A stretch of 64,000 nucleotides of DNA, from contig NZ_JAJEPS010000001.1 of the NCBI RefSeq assembly GCF_020686965.1, positions 124,001 through 188,000 on the forward strand, written 5' to 3'. The translations under genes were made by a program, and so were the position numbers. Every line of letters starts with the position of its first letter. Within the stretch, counting starts at the first letter, position 1. This DNA is from Hominiventricola filiformis (GTDB lineage Bacteria; Bacillota; Clostridia; Lachnospirales; Lachnospiraceae). The notes below the pieces were generated by a model. That model was given only the letters and a program-made list of their open reading frames with translations, ran no database searches and was not told the DNA's origin. Shown here in pieces: positions 7,600-15,472 of this stretch.

Positions 7600-8091
7600 A
7601 TGAATATTATCATCAGACCCTATCAGGACGCAGATCTTCCTTCCATGAATCAGATCTGGAACGAGGTCGTAGAGGACGGCGTTGCCTTCCCCCAGGAAGA
7701 TTTTCTGAATGCGGAAACCGGCAAAGCATTTTTTGCTGAGCAGACATACACTGCTGTAGCAGAGGATACGGACACTGGAAATGTTCTGGGACTTTACATT
7801 CTTCATCCTAATAATATCGGCCGGTGCGGTCATATCTGCAATGCCAGCTATGCAGTCAGCTCCCAGGCAAGGGGACTTCATATCGGAGAGAAACTGGTCT
7901 CCGACTGTCTTATTCAGGGAAAACTCCATGGCTTCCGCATCCTGCAGTTTAATGCTGTTGTTGCCAGCAATATTCACGCGAGACATCTCTATGAACGTCT
8001 TGGCTTTATCCAGCTGGGCGTGATTCCCGGTGGCTTCCGGATGAAAGACGGTCATTATGAGGACATCTGTCCTTACTACCACGAGTTATAA
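7600..8091 (+). CDS. GNAT family N-acetyltransferase
   Basis: A 163-residue acetyl-CoA-dependent N-acetyltransferase. The GNAT core shows in VLGLYILHPNN (strands 4 and 5 region), then the pyrophosphate-binding segment around SSQARGLHIGEKLV, and the late motif NIHARHLYERLGFIQLGVIP. The overall layout resembles phosphinothricin/aminoglycoside-type acetyltransferases, but the substrate cannot be assigned. GGAGGG precedes the ATG. It stands alone between the MATE operon and the biotin operon, with its own promoter. Confidence 0.88.
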   Translation: MNIIIRPYQDADLPSMNQIWNEVVEDGVAFPQEDFLNAETGKAFFAEQTYTAVAEDTDTGNVLGLYILHPNNIGRCGHICNASYAVSSQARGLHIGEKLVSDCLIQGKLHGFRILQFNAVVASNIHARHLYERLGFIQLGVIPGGFRMKDGHYEDICPYYHEL

Positions 8092-8097
8092 GTTCAT

Positions 8098-8130
8098 TTG
8101 TTAACCTCATAATTATTTTTAGTTGACAAT
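8098..8130 (+). promoter_or_regulatory. BirA-type biotin operator
   Basis: The half-sites TTGTTAACC (8098-8106) and GTTGACAA (8122-8129) form the inverted repeat recognised by biotin protein ligase repressors (consensus TTGTTAAC-N14-16-GTTAACAA). The right half-site covers the -35 box of the bioY promoter, so biotin-loaded BirA would block transcription. Confidence 0.8.
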
Positions 8131-8151
8131 TTGTTTTCCTCCTTTTATAAT
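8123..8151 (+). promoter_or_regulatory. Promoter of the biotin operon
   Basis: Perfect consensus: TTGACA (8123-8128), 17-nt spacer, TATAAT (8146-8151). Confidence 0.85.
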
Positions 8152-8182
8152 TGTGAACCATAGTGATTACGGAGGTTTACAA

Positions 8183-8758
8183 ATGACAAAAACAAAATCT
8201 ATTATCTACTGCGGACTCTTTACCGCACTCATTGCCGTGGGCGCTTTTATTAAAATTCCTGTCCCGGTGGTTCCCTTTACGTTACAATATCTCTTTACCA
8301 TGCTGGCCGGACTGCTCCTAGGCGCACGCCTTGGTTCCCTGTCGGTTTTCGCTTACATGGTGCTTGGTCTTGCAGGACTTCCTATCTTTACTGAAGGCGG
8401 CGGACTCTGGTATGTATTGAAACCAAGCTTCGGTTATATCATCGGCTTTGTAGTCGGTACCTTCGTTACCGGATGGATTGCTGAGCATATGAAGAAAAAG
8501 ACGATCCTTCGTTATCTTTTCGCAAATCTTGCCGGACTGATGGTAGTCTATGCTTTCGGCATGATATATTACTACATTATCTGTAATTATGTGATCAACA
8601 CTCCAATCGGTGTATGGCCGCTGTTTCTCTATTGCTTCCTGCTGGCCGTACCGGGAGATATCGCTTTAAGTATCTTAGGAGCTGTCATTGCCAAACGGGT
8701 ACGTCCGGTCATCGGCCTTCACGTTCTGTACCCGGCAAAAACAACTGCAAAATTATAA
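8183..8758 (+). CDS. bioY: Biotin transporter BioY
   Basis: Membrane S-component that binds and imports biotin, alone or with an ECF ATPase module located elsewhere. The 191 residues carry six hydrophobic segments and BioY signatures: VPFTLQYLFTMLAGLLLGAR near the N-terminus, then GLPIFTEGGG and LKPSFGYIIGF. The start at 8183 follows GGAGG; a longer frame opening at 8123 begins inside the operator and is rejected. It is the first gene of the operon, so uptake and the late synthesis steps respond together to biotin through BirA. Confidence 0.95.
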   Translation: MTKTKSIIYCGLFTALIAVGAFIKIPVPVVPFTLQYLFTMLAGLLLGARLGSLSVFAYMVLGLAGLPIFTEGGGLWYVLKPSFGYIIGFVVGTFVTGWIAEHMKKKTILRYLFANLAGLMVVYAFGMIYYYIICNYVINTPIGVWPLFLYCFLLAVPGDIALSILGAVIAKRVRPVIGLHVLYPAKTTAKL

Positions 8759-8784
8759 AACCTGAATCTACGAGGAGACACAAC

Positions 8785-9768
8785 ATGGATGTACTTGCAC
8801 TTGCAAAAGAAATTATTGACGGGAGAAGACTGACCAGAGAAGATGATCTTTCCTTCTTCCTTACCTGCGATCTTGACGATCTATGTAAAGGAGCAGACCA
8901 GATCCGCGAAGCGCGCATCGGTGATAAGGTGGATCTTTGTTCCATCATCAACGGACGAAGCGGACGCTGCCCGGAAGACTGTAAATACTGTGCCCAGTCC
9001 GCACATCATCATACCAACTGTGAAATCTACGATTTTCTGCCGGAAGAAAAAATCGTGGAGCTCTGCAAACTCAATGAATCTGAAGGTGTGAACCGCTTCT
9101 CCATTGTCACCGCCGGAAAAGCACTGACTGGAAAAGAATTTGATAAAGCCATCCACGCATATGAGACCATGCACCGGGAATGTAAGATTGACCTTTGTGC
9201 TTCCATGGGATTTCTCTCTGCTGAACAGCTGCACCGTCTCCACGAAGCAGGCGTGACCAGCTATCACCATAACATCGAGACCTCCCGGAGAAATTTCCCG
9301 AATATCTGCACTACCCATACCTATGACATGAAAATTGAGACTCTGAAAAAAGTAAAAGCAGAAGGCATGTGTGCCTGTTCCGGAGGTATCATCGGCATGG
9401 GCGAGACTTGGGAAGACCGTCTCGACATGGCTGTCAGTCTGGCTGAACTGGGAATTGATTCCATTCCCATCAATGCTCTGATGCCCATTCCTGGGACACC
9501 TCTCGAACATCTTAAGGAACTTTCCGAAGAAGATATCCTGAGAACCATTGCTTTCTTCCGCTACATCAATCCGGACGCCAATATTCGTCTGGCTGCCGGA
9601 CGTGCACTTCTGACCAACGATGGAGAAAAAGCCTTTCAGGCTGGAGCATCTGCTACTATTACCGGAAATATGCTGACCACGGTTGCCTGTGCCACGATCC
9701 GGAGCGACCGTCAGATGCTGACAGATCTGGGCCGTGATGTAACTCCGGACTACTGGAAGGAGGCATAA
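8785..9768 (+). CDS. bioB: Biotin synthase BioB
   Basis: Radical S-adenosylmethionine enzyme that inserts sulfur into dethiobiotin to form biotin. In the 327-residue protein the radical-SAM cluster ligands are Cys62, Cys66 and Cys69 (RCPEDCKYC). Downstream are the BioB features SYHHNIETS, GMGETWEDR and NIRLAAGR; the arginine of the last corresponds to the unusual ligand of the auxiliary iron-sulfur cluster. The ATG at 8785 follows GAGGAGA; upstream in-frame codons run into bioY and were not used. Length matches the family (about 320-345). Confidence 0.96.
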   Translation: MDVLALAKEIIDGRRLTREDDLSFFLTCDLDDLCKGADQIREARIGDKVDLCSIINGRSGRCPEDCKYCAQSAHHHTNCEIYDFLPEEKIVELCKLNESEGVNRFSIVTAGKALTGKEFDKAIHAYETMHRECKIDLCASMGFLSAEQLHRLHEAGVTSYHHNIETSRRNFPNICTTHTYDMKIETLKKVKAEGMCACSGGIIGMGETWEDRLDMAVSLAELGIDSIPINALMPIPGTPLEHLKELSEEDILRTIAFFRYINPDANIRLAAGRALLTNDGEKAFQAGASATITGNMLTTVACATIRSDRQMLTDLGRDVTPDYWKEA

Positions 9769-9772
9769 TGCC

Positions 9773-10465
9773 ATGAGCAAAGCACTTTTTGTCACCGGTA
9801 CCGGCACAGATACCGGGAAAACGTATATTACCGGTCTGATTGTGAAAAAGCTTCAGGAAGCCCAAAAAAATCCTGCCTATTATAAAGCAGCCATGAGCGG
9901 TAATGACAGACGTCCTGACGGTACCTTAATCCCGGGAGACGCCCTGGCAGTTCAGACCATGAGCGGCATCGATCAGTCTCTTACTTCCATGTGTCCCTAT
10001 GTCTATGAGCATGCTTATTCTCCGCACCTGGCATCCCGCCTGGAGGGAAATCCGGTGGTGATGGATGTAGTAACGCATGGATTTGCAGATGTAGCAGCAG
10101 TCTACGACTATGTAACGGTAGAAGGAAGCGGTGGCATTCTCTGCCCCATCTGCTTTGACGAGGCTAGAATTCAGTTGGAAGATGTGGTGAAAGAGCTCCA
10201 TCTTTCCAGTATTCTCATAGCAGATGCCGGACTTGGCACCATCAACAGCGTAGTACTGACCGCAGAATACATGAAAACCCACGGATTGCCGCTGAAAGGA
10301 ATTATTTTCAATCATTACCATCCGGGCGATGTGATGGAGGACGACAATATTTTCATGTGCGAACATATGACAGGACTGCCGACACTGGCAAAGGTGCAGG
10401 ACGGTGACACGGAACTTGATATGAATATCGACGCACTCTGTGCGCTTTATGACGAGGTGAAATAA
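9773..10465 (+). CDS. bioD: Dethiobiotin synthetase BioD
   Basis: ATP-dependent enzyme that closes the ureido ring of 7,8-diaminononanoate with CO2 to give dethiobiotin, the substrate of BioB. The 230-residue protein begins with the P-loop variant FVTGTGTDTGKT characteristic of BioD, and has the VEGSGG motif near residue 120. It lies 4 nt after bioB and is followed without gap by bioA, a tightly packed operon. Confidence 0.95.
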   Translation: MSKALFVTGTGTDTGKTYITGLIVKKLQEAQKNPAYYKAAMSGNDRRPDGTLIPGDALAVQTMSGIDQSLTSMCPYVYEHAYSPHLASRLEGNPVVMDVVTHGFADVAAVYDYVTVEGSGGILCPICFDEARIQLEDVVKELHLSSILIADAGLGTINSVVLTAEYMKTHGLPLKGIIFNHYHPGDVMEDDNIFMCEHMTGLPTLAKVQDGDTELDMNIDALCALYDEVK

Positions 10466-11653
10466 ATGATCTGGTATCCTTATGAACAAATGAAAACCAT
10501 GCGGGAACCTTACAAAATCGTGGATGCAGACGGAGTCTATCTCTATACAGAGGATCAGAAGCTCATTGATTCTGTTTCTTCCTGGTGGTGCATGATCCAC
10601 GGTTACAAACATCCGGAATTGACTGCCGCCATCAAAGAACAGGCTGATCACTTCTGCCATGTCATGCTGGGGGGTCTGACCCATGATCCGGTACAGAAGC
10701 TCTCTGATAAACTGGAAAGCTTCCTCCCCGGTGATCTTGACTACTGCTTCTTCTCTGATTCCGGCAGTGTAGCTGTAGAAGTTTCCCTGAAAATGGCACT
10801 TCAGTACAATACCAATCAGGGCCGGAAACGCCCGCTGGTACTGGCTCTTACCCATGCTTACCATGGAGATACATTTAAAGCCATGGAAGTCGGTGATGAT
10901 GAAGACTATCATTTCGCTTTTGATAAAAAAGAAGGCGTCATCCATATTCCCACTGAGATCGCGGCTCTGGAAGAAGCCTTTGCCCGTTACCACGATCAGC
11001 TGAATTCCTTTATCGTGGAACCTCTTCTGCAAGGTGCAGGAGGTATGCGGATGTATGATCTTGCATTCCTGAAACGTGCCAGAGAGCTCTGTACGGAATA
11101 TGATGTACTGCTGATTTTTGACGAGGTAGCCACCGGATTCGGCCGCACCGGCTATCGTTTTGTGGCTGACGAGGTACTTCCGGACATTCTGGTCTTAGGC
11201 AAAGCACTGACCGGCGGTTATATCGGTCATGCCGTAACAGTTGCCAACCATAAAGTCTTTGAAGCATTTTACAGTGATGACGACCGGAAAGCACTGATGC
11301 ACGGACCCACCTTTATGGGAAATCCTCTTGCCTGCGCAGTCGCCTTAAAAGGCATTGAGATCTTTGAGCGGGAAGATTACATGAGCAAAATCCACCGGAT
11401 CACGGAGATCTCCCACCGGGAAATGGACGGATTTACCGATCCCAGAATCCGTGAGATCCGCATCATGGGTGGCTGCACCTGTGTGGATGTCTACGATCCT
11501 GCCACTCTGGACGGATTCCAGCAGTTCGCCTATGAACACGGGGTCTTCAGCCGTCCGTTCCTGACCTGTATGTACACGATGATGCCTTATATCATCAAAG
11601 AAGATGAACTAATACAGATTTATGACGTCATGAAAAAATGGTTCCGGAGATAA
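10466..11653 (+). CDS. bioA: Adenosylmethionine-8-amino-7-oxononanoate aminotransferase BioA
   Basis: PLP-dependent class-III aminotransferase that turns 8-amino-7-oxononanoate into 7,8-diaminononanoate. At 395 residues it is somewhat shorter than the E. coli enzyme. The BioA-specific SSWWCMIHGYKHPE near residue 40 separates it from other class-III enzymes; IFDEVATGFGRTG holds the PLP-contacting Asp, and LGKALTGGYIG the Schiff-base Lys. The stop codon forms the loop of the operon terminator. bioF, bioC, bioH and bioW are not in this window, so the cell may start from an imported or separately made precursor. Confidence 0.94.
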   Translation: MIWYPYEQMKTMREPYKIVDADGVYLYTEDQKLIDSVSSWWCMIHGYKHPELTAAIKEQADHFCHVMLGGLTHDPVQKLSDKLESFLPGDLDYCFFSDSGSVAVEVSLKMALQYNTNQGRKRPLVLALTHAYHGDTFKAMEVGDDEDYHFAFDKKEGVIHIPTEIAALEEAFARYHDQLNSFIVEPLLQGAGGMRMYDLAFLKRARELCTEYDVLLIFDEVATGFGRTGYRFVADEVLPDILVLGKALTGGYIGHAVTVANHKVFEAFYSDDDRKALMHGPTFMGNPLACAVALKGIEIFEREDYMSKIHRITEISHREMDGFTDPRIREIRIMGGCTCVDVYDPATLDGFQQFAYEHGVFSRPFLTCMYTMMPYIIKEDELIQIYDVMKKWFRR

Positions 11654-11670
11654 TCTCCGGAACCATTTTT
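11633..11670. terminator. Bidirectional terminator whose loop is the bioA stop codon
   Basis: Stem GGTTCCGGAGA (11640-11650) with TCTCCGGAACC (11654-11664); the loop is exactly TAA, the bioA stop. An A-run on the left and T-run on the right extend the stem to about 17 bp and let it terminate transcription from bioA (+) and from the carbonic anhydrase gene (-). Confidence 0.9.
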
Positions 11671-11690
11671 ATGTCGTACCCCTTCTCCTG

Positions 11691-12257
11691 TCAGATGAAT
11701 TCTACCCTTCCATCCTCGATATGATAGACGGCCCCTACGACCCGCAGTCCTTCTTCCTCAATCTGATGGATCTCCAGACTGTGTTCAATCATATCGATAC
11801 TGCGCTGCACATTGAGACAGCAGGCTTTGAAATCATCCGTCTCATCCCCGATGGCCAGCTTAATCTCATCGGTAATGTATTTGATATATCCCTGCGGGTC
11901 ATGGTTGATGGCCGCATCTACCGCACCGCAGAACGTATGTCCAAGCACTACGATAAGCGGGCTTCCCAGATGATCCGCCGCATACTCAATGCTTCCCAGC
12001 TGATGGTCATCGATCACATTTCCCGCCACACGAATCACAAAGAGATCTCCCAGGCCTGCCGAAAAAATACTCTCCGGAATCACACGGGAATCCGAACAGG
12101 TAATGATGATCGCATAAGGATGCTGTCCATTCTCATACGTATATTTCCGGAGCATACGGGAAATATTTCCCCGGCTGGTCTCCGCATTCAGATATTTTGC
12201 ATTTCCCTCTTTTAATTTCTTCAGCGCCTTGTCGGCGGTCATAATAAATGCATGCAT
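11691..12257 (-). CDS. Beta-class carbonic anhydrase
   Basis: Interconverts CO2 and bicarbonate in the cytoplasm. The 188-residue protein has the beta-class zinc ligands Cys54 and Asp56 in CSDSR and His107 and Cys110 in GHTFC. Length and motifs fit the small class D-like bacterial enzymes. It follows the thiamine-binding protein by 10 nt and so may be transcribed with the thiamine operon; bicarbonate supply could also serve the convergent biotin genes, as BioD uses CO2 and biotin enzymes use bicarbonate. That functional link is inference. Confidence 0.93.
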   Translation of the reverse strand: MHAFIMTADKALKKLKEGNAKYLNAETSRGNISRMLRKYTYENGQHPYAIIITCSDSRVIPESIFSAGLGDLFVIRVAGNVIDDHQLGSIEYAADHLGSPLIVVLGHTFCGAVDAAINHDPQGYIKYITDEIKLAIGDETDDFKACCLNVQRSIDMIEHSLEIHQIEEEGLRVVGAVYHIEDGRVEFI

Positions 12258-12267
12258 ACTTCAAACC

Positions 12268-12570
12268 CTATTTGTTTTTCTTATATTTGCCGATCTTCTG
12301 GTCAATAGAAAGGATTTCACCCTCCGGGCGATATACCACTTTTACGTAAGCGGACACCTTCTTCGCCCCTGCACGGACTGCCACGTGCTGGCATTCCTTG
12401 ACAATATCCATCAACTGGTCATAATCATCTCCCTCGATGGTGGTTTCAAAGGGACCCACTTCATAGCGAAGACCAGTGCCTGCAATATAAGCAATTACCT
12501 CATCTACGATTCTGCAAAGCTCCTGATCATTTTCTGCCGATGGCAGTACCTGAATTGCTACACTTGTCAT
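12268..12570 (-). CDS. MTH1187-family thiamine-binding protein
   Basis: A 100-residue protein of the MTH1187/YkoF-like fold (formerly DUF77), ferredoxin-like subunits that bind thiamine or its hydroxymethylpyrimidine part. Typical features are SVAIQVLPSAE at the start, the GPFETTIEGD segment in the middle and VSAYVKVVYRP toward the end. It sits in the thiamine salvage operon after the HAD phosphatase, which supports the ligand. Family members have no known catalytic activity; it may buffer or deliver thiamine intermediates. Confidence 0.85.
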   Translation of the reverse strand: MTSVAIQVLPSAENDQELCRIVDEVIAYIAGTGLRYEVGPFETTIEGDDYDQLMDIVKECQHVAVRAGAKKVSAYVKVVYRPEGEILSIDQKIGKYKKNK

Positions 12571-12585
12571 ATCTTTCTTCTCCTT

Positions 12586-13236
12586 TTACAAATCCGCTGC
12601 CGCAGACTTCCAGTCTTCTATCACTTCATCTGCCAGCCGTTTCATCTTCTCCCAGCAGTCTGTGTTACTCTCATCCTGAACACCTGCCACATAAAATCCT
12701 GCCCGTTTTGCCGTCTCTGCCGCATAGATGGCATCTTCATAAACAGCCGTCTCTGCCGCTTTTGCACCCATCCGGCTTATGGATTCCAGATAGACATCCG
12801 GCTGCTTCTTTCCTGCCCCTACAGTCTCGCAGGAGAGCAGAAATTCAAAATCAGCAAGAACATCAAGACGCTCCAGACAGGCTTTCATGAGCGGTTCTGC
12901 TGTGGCAGATGCCACGCACATACGGACTCCCGCTGACTTTAATTTTGTTAAATATTCCTTTACTCCTGATTTCAGCGGGATATCATTCCGGTAATGTTCA
13001 TCCATCATGGTATTCATATCCGCTGCCACGCTCTCCGGTGTTCCCAAAAGACCATATTCGCTGATAAAAAGTGCTGCTGACTCTGTCATCGTCATAGCCT
13101 TGATACGTTCCAGAATCTCTGCTGACACTTTTTTCACCCCATGGCTTTCCAGATATTCAAAAGCCAGACGCTTCCAGAATCCCATGGAATCTACCAGGGT
13201 TCCGTCCATATCAAAAATCGCATATGGTTTATTCAT
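12586..13236 (-). CDS. HAD-family phosphatase in the thiamine operon
   Basis: A 216-residue HAD-superfamily hydrolase of the beta-phosphoglucomutase-like subfamily. The nucleophile motif is DMDGTLVDS, the Thr/Ser motif lies around CVASAT, the Lys is in GAGKKQPDVY, and the acidic motif is VYEDAIYA. A helical cap occupies about residues 15-85. It overlaps thiE by 8 nt, so it is translationally coupled to thiamine phosphate synthase. This suggests it removes phosphate from thiamine phosphate or from a pyrimidine/thiazole phosphate, but sequence alone does not give the substrate. Confidence 0.85.
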   Translation of the reverse strand: MNKPYAIFDMDGTLVDSMGFWKRLAFEYLESHGVKKVSAEILERIKAMTMTESAALFISEYGLLGTPESVAADMNTMMDEHYRNDIPLKSGVKEYLTKLKSAGVRMCVASATAEPLMKACLERLDVLADFEFLLSCETVGAGKKQPDVYLESISRMGAKAAETAVYEDAIYAAETAKRAGFYVAGVQDESNTDCWEKMKRLADEVIEDWKSAAADL

Positions 13237-13888
13237 GGCTCACCATCTCTGCTGCCAGTGTTTTCAGATGCTCTGTAGCTGCTCCCGGATCCTCCGCTGC
13301 AAAAATGGCAGATACCACAGCGACTCCATCCACGCCGCATCCAGAGAGTTCTTCCACATTGGAAGCGTTAATGCCTCCGATGGCTACCACCGGAATGGAT
13401 ACAGAGCTGCTGATCTCTTTTAACTTTTCTTTGGAAAGATTTCTTGCATTTTTCTTGGTGCTGGTTCCAAACACAGCACCGACACCAATATAGTCTGCAC
13501 CTGCTTTTTCTGCAGCCTGTGCTTCTTCTACGGTTCCGGCGGAAATTCCCAGAATTTTATCCGGACCAATCATGGCACGGATATCTCTTCCCTTAATATC
13601 GGACTGGCCCACATGGACGCCGTCTGCATCAATGTCGATGGCAATCTCCACGCTGTCATTTACCACAAAAGGCACATGATACTGGGCACACAGGCCTTTC
13701 AGTTCCTCTGCTTCCTGCTCAAAGGTTCCCTCATCCAGGTCTTTCTCCCGGATCTGCAGAAATGTTGCCCCATGCTCCAGCACATTTTTGCATACATCTG
13801 TCAGTTTTTCGCCTTCCTTTAACCACATCCGGTCGGTTACTGCATAAAGCAGCATGGATTTCCGGATCTCTTCTTTAGAGTATTTCAT
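13229..13888 (-). CDS. thiE: Thiamine phosphate synthase ThiE
   Basis: Couples hydroxymethylpyrimidine diphosphate with hydroxyethylthiazole phosphate to make thiamine phosphate. The 219-residue TIM barrel shows ATFLQIREKDLD (substrate Arg/Lys), VNDSVEIAIDIDADGVHVGQ, GPDKILGISAGTVEEA and the phosphate loop VVAIGGINASNVEEL. GGAGGG precedes the ATG. It overlaps thiM upstream by 14 nt and the HAD gene downstream by 8 nt. Confidence 0.95.
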   Translation of the reverse strand: MKYSKEEIRKSMLLYAVTDRMWLKEGEKLTDVCKNVLEHGATFLQIREKDLDEGTFEQEAEELKGLCAQYHVPFVVNDSVEIAIDIDADGVHVGQSDIKGRDIRAMIGPDKILGISAGTVEEAQAAEKAGADYIGVGAVFGTSTKKNARNLSKEKLKEISSSVSIPVVAIGGINASNVEELSGCGVDGVAVVSAIFAAEDPGAATEHLKTLAAEMVSHE

Positions 13889-14699
13889 ATTGCATTCCCT
13901 CCACCAATTGTTCTTCTGTCATATTAAATACAGCATCAATCAAATCTGTCCGGAATGTAGCATTGCCTGTTCCGTTTTTGATACGGCGTGCCTCTGCCAC
14001 CTCTCCGCTGATTCCCATCACGCTCATGGCTGCCACTGTTGCCGTAAAGCAGTCTTCCGGCATGGCTCCACAAAATGCGCCGATCATGGAAGTCAGCATA
14101 CAGCCGCTGCCCGTAATCCGCGCCATAGTTGCACATCCATTTCTGAGGACTGCCGTTTCTTTCCCATCGGATACCAGATCCAGCTTTCCTGAAACAGCAA
14201 TGACACTTCCCGTGCGTTCCGCAAGTGCCCGCACCATCTCTGCTGCTTCTTTGAGATTCTCTTCCGTAATCTTATCAAGCGCGCTTACATCCACACCACT
14301 TCCGGCGGTCTGCTGTCCTGCCAGATAACGGATCTCTGACGCATTTCCACGAATGGAGCTGAACTTCACTTCTTTTAACAATTCTGCTGCCACTTCTCTT
14401 CGAAGGCTCGTTCCGCCTGCTGCTACCGGATCCAGAACAACCGGACGACCAAGCTTGTTCATCTCTTTTCCGGCCAGAATCATGGACGGGGCATCTTCAA
14501 TGGCTCCCATATTGCAGACCAGTGCCCGGGCATTTCTGGCTGCCTCTGCCGCCTCCCGGACGTCATGCGCCATAGACGGAGAGCCGCCTGCTGCCAAAAT
14601 GATATTTGCACAGTCATTGACCGTCACAAAATTGGTAATGCACTGCACCAGCGGTTCCTTTTCCCGCACCAGATGTAATGCCTCTGCATACTTGTTCAT
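13875..14699 (-). CDS. thiM: Hydroxyethylthiazole kinase ThiM
   Basis: Salvage kinase that phosphorylates 4-methyl-5-hydroxyethylthiazole, feeding ThiE. The 274-residue ribokinase-like protein begins with LVQCITNFVTVNDCANIILA (cut here), followed by the family's SPSMAHD and LDPVAAGGTSLRR, and the catalytic-Cys motif ITGSGCMLTS. AAGGAG precedes the start. De novo thiazole genes (thiG, thiS, thiH) are absent from the operon, so this is a salvage unit: ThiW imports the thiazole, ThiM phosphorylates it and ThiE joins it to the pyrimidine. Confidence 0.96.
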   Translation of the reverse strand: MNKYAEALHLVREKEPLVQCITNFVTVNDCANIILAAGGSPSMAHDVREAAEAARNARALVCNMGAIEDAPSMILAGKEMNKLGRPVVLDPVAAGGTSLRREVAAELLKEVKFSSIRGNASEIRYLAGQQTAGSGVDVSALDKITEENLKEAAEMVRALAERTGSVIAVSGKLDLVSDGKETAVLRNGCATMARITGSGCMLTSMIGAFCGAMPEDCFTATVAAMSVMGISGEVAEARRIKNGTGNATFRTDLIDAVFNMTEEQLVEGMQYEIL

Positions 14700-14714
14700 A
14701 AAACGTTTGTCTCC

Positions 14715-15212
14715 TTACGCCAGCTCATTCTGCATCCGTCCAAGCACAGCCGTTTTCTTTAAGATCACCAGGATTGCCACACCCATAGCTGCTCCTACCA
14801 CTGCAGACGGGGTATAGAACGGAATATAGTAAAACGGGGACTGGGCATCCAGTCCGTAAAACATCTTCATCAACGGATAAGAAGACATGGCTCCGAAAAA
14901 TCCGGTTCCGATGACTTCTCCAATCCATACCAGATAAATATTTTTTGTCTTCTTGTAAATCAGGCCTCCCAGAATCGGTCCATAGATTGCTCCGGTAACT
15001 GCCTGAATGGTACGGCCGGACAACATTCTCATAATGCCGCATAAAAGGGCTGCCGCAAATCCATACCAGGGTCCCACCAGAACCGCTGCAATGACATCCA
15101 CGCAGTGCTGGAACGGTGCCATGGCCGGGAAATAGACAAAGGTGTTCAGGACGAAGGCCAGACAGGCCAGCATGGCAGTCAGTGCCATTTTTTTAGTTAC
15201 ATTTTTCTGCAT
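14715..15212 (-). CDS. thiW: Thiazole transporter ThiW (ECF S-component)
   Basis: Predicted energy-coupling-factor substrate-binding membrane protein for hydroxyethylthiazole. The 165 residues contain about five hydrophobic helices and the N-terminal pattern MALTAMLACLAFVLNTFVYF, then GPWYGFAAALLCGIMRM and a conserved GAIYGPILGGLIY. The ATG at 15212 has GGAG nine bases upstream; an ATG at 15218 is only three bases away from the site. First gene after the TPP riboswitch, consistent with thiazole import being repressed by thiamine pyrophosphate. The ECF energising module is not in this window. Confidence 0.9.
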   Translation of the reverse strand: MQKNVTKKMALTAMLACLAFVLNTFVYFPAMAPFQHCVDVIAAVLVGPWYGFAAALLCGIMRMLSGRTIQAVTGAIYGPILGGLIYKKTKNIYLVWIGEVIGTGFFGAMSSYPLMKMFYGLDAQSPFYYIPFYTPSAVVGAAMGVAILVILKKTAVLGRMQNELA

Positions 15213-15278
15213 ATTCATTCACTCCTCTTTTGCTCAAACAAGGGAAACCTGATGACCAACACCTGACTTTTTACTGAC

Positions 15279-15309
15279 AAAAAAGGAGGCTCCTGTATCG
15301 GTGCCTCCT
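15279..15309 (-). terminator. Attenuator terminator of the TPP riboswitch
   Basis: On the minus strand, AGGAGGC and GCCTCCT form a stem with an approximately 12-nt loop, followed by a run of six T. It lies between the riboswitch and thiW, so TPP binding would stop transcription here. Confidence 0.85.
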
Positions 15310-15326
15310 GTAAAATCATATTCGAT

Positions 15327-15414
15327 GACTTCCTACGACGGCATTATCCGTATCAGGTTAAAGGGTCGAAGGTCATTCCTTCCTCTCAGCCTGTCACACA
15401 AGCTCCCCTGTTCT
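15327..15414 (-). promoter_or_regulatory. TPP (thi-box) riboswitch
   Basis: The minus-strand RNA carries the conserved thi-box elements in order: GGGGAGC (5' arm), GGCTGAGAGG (pyrimidine-sensing CUGAGA loop), GACCCTTTAACCTGAT and GGATAATGCCG (diphosphate-sensing arm). Spacing matches the canonical element. It is followed by a U-tailed hairpin, so control is by transcription attenuation of the thiW-thiM-thiE operon. Confidence 0.97.
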
Positions 15415-15427
15415 CTTTCTGCTGTCT

Positions 15428-15456
15428 ATTTTACCCCTGTACAGTAGGAAATGCAA
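15428..15456 (-). promoter_or_regulatory. Promoter of the thiamine operon
   Basis: TTGCAT (15451-15456), 17-nt spacer, TAAAAT (15428-15433) on the minus strand, placing the start about 10 nt before the riboswitch. Confidence 0.65.
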
Positions 15457-15472
15457 GCCCTATTCATTTTTC

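Noticed and set aside
15327..15414. Plus-strand reading of the thi-box region as a small gene
   Set aside because: All conserved TPP riboswitch blocks are on the minus strand, in order and followed by a terminator before thiW.
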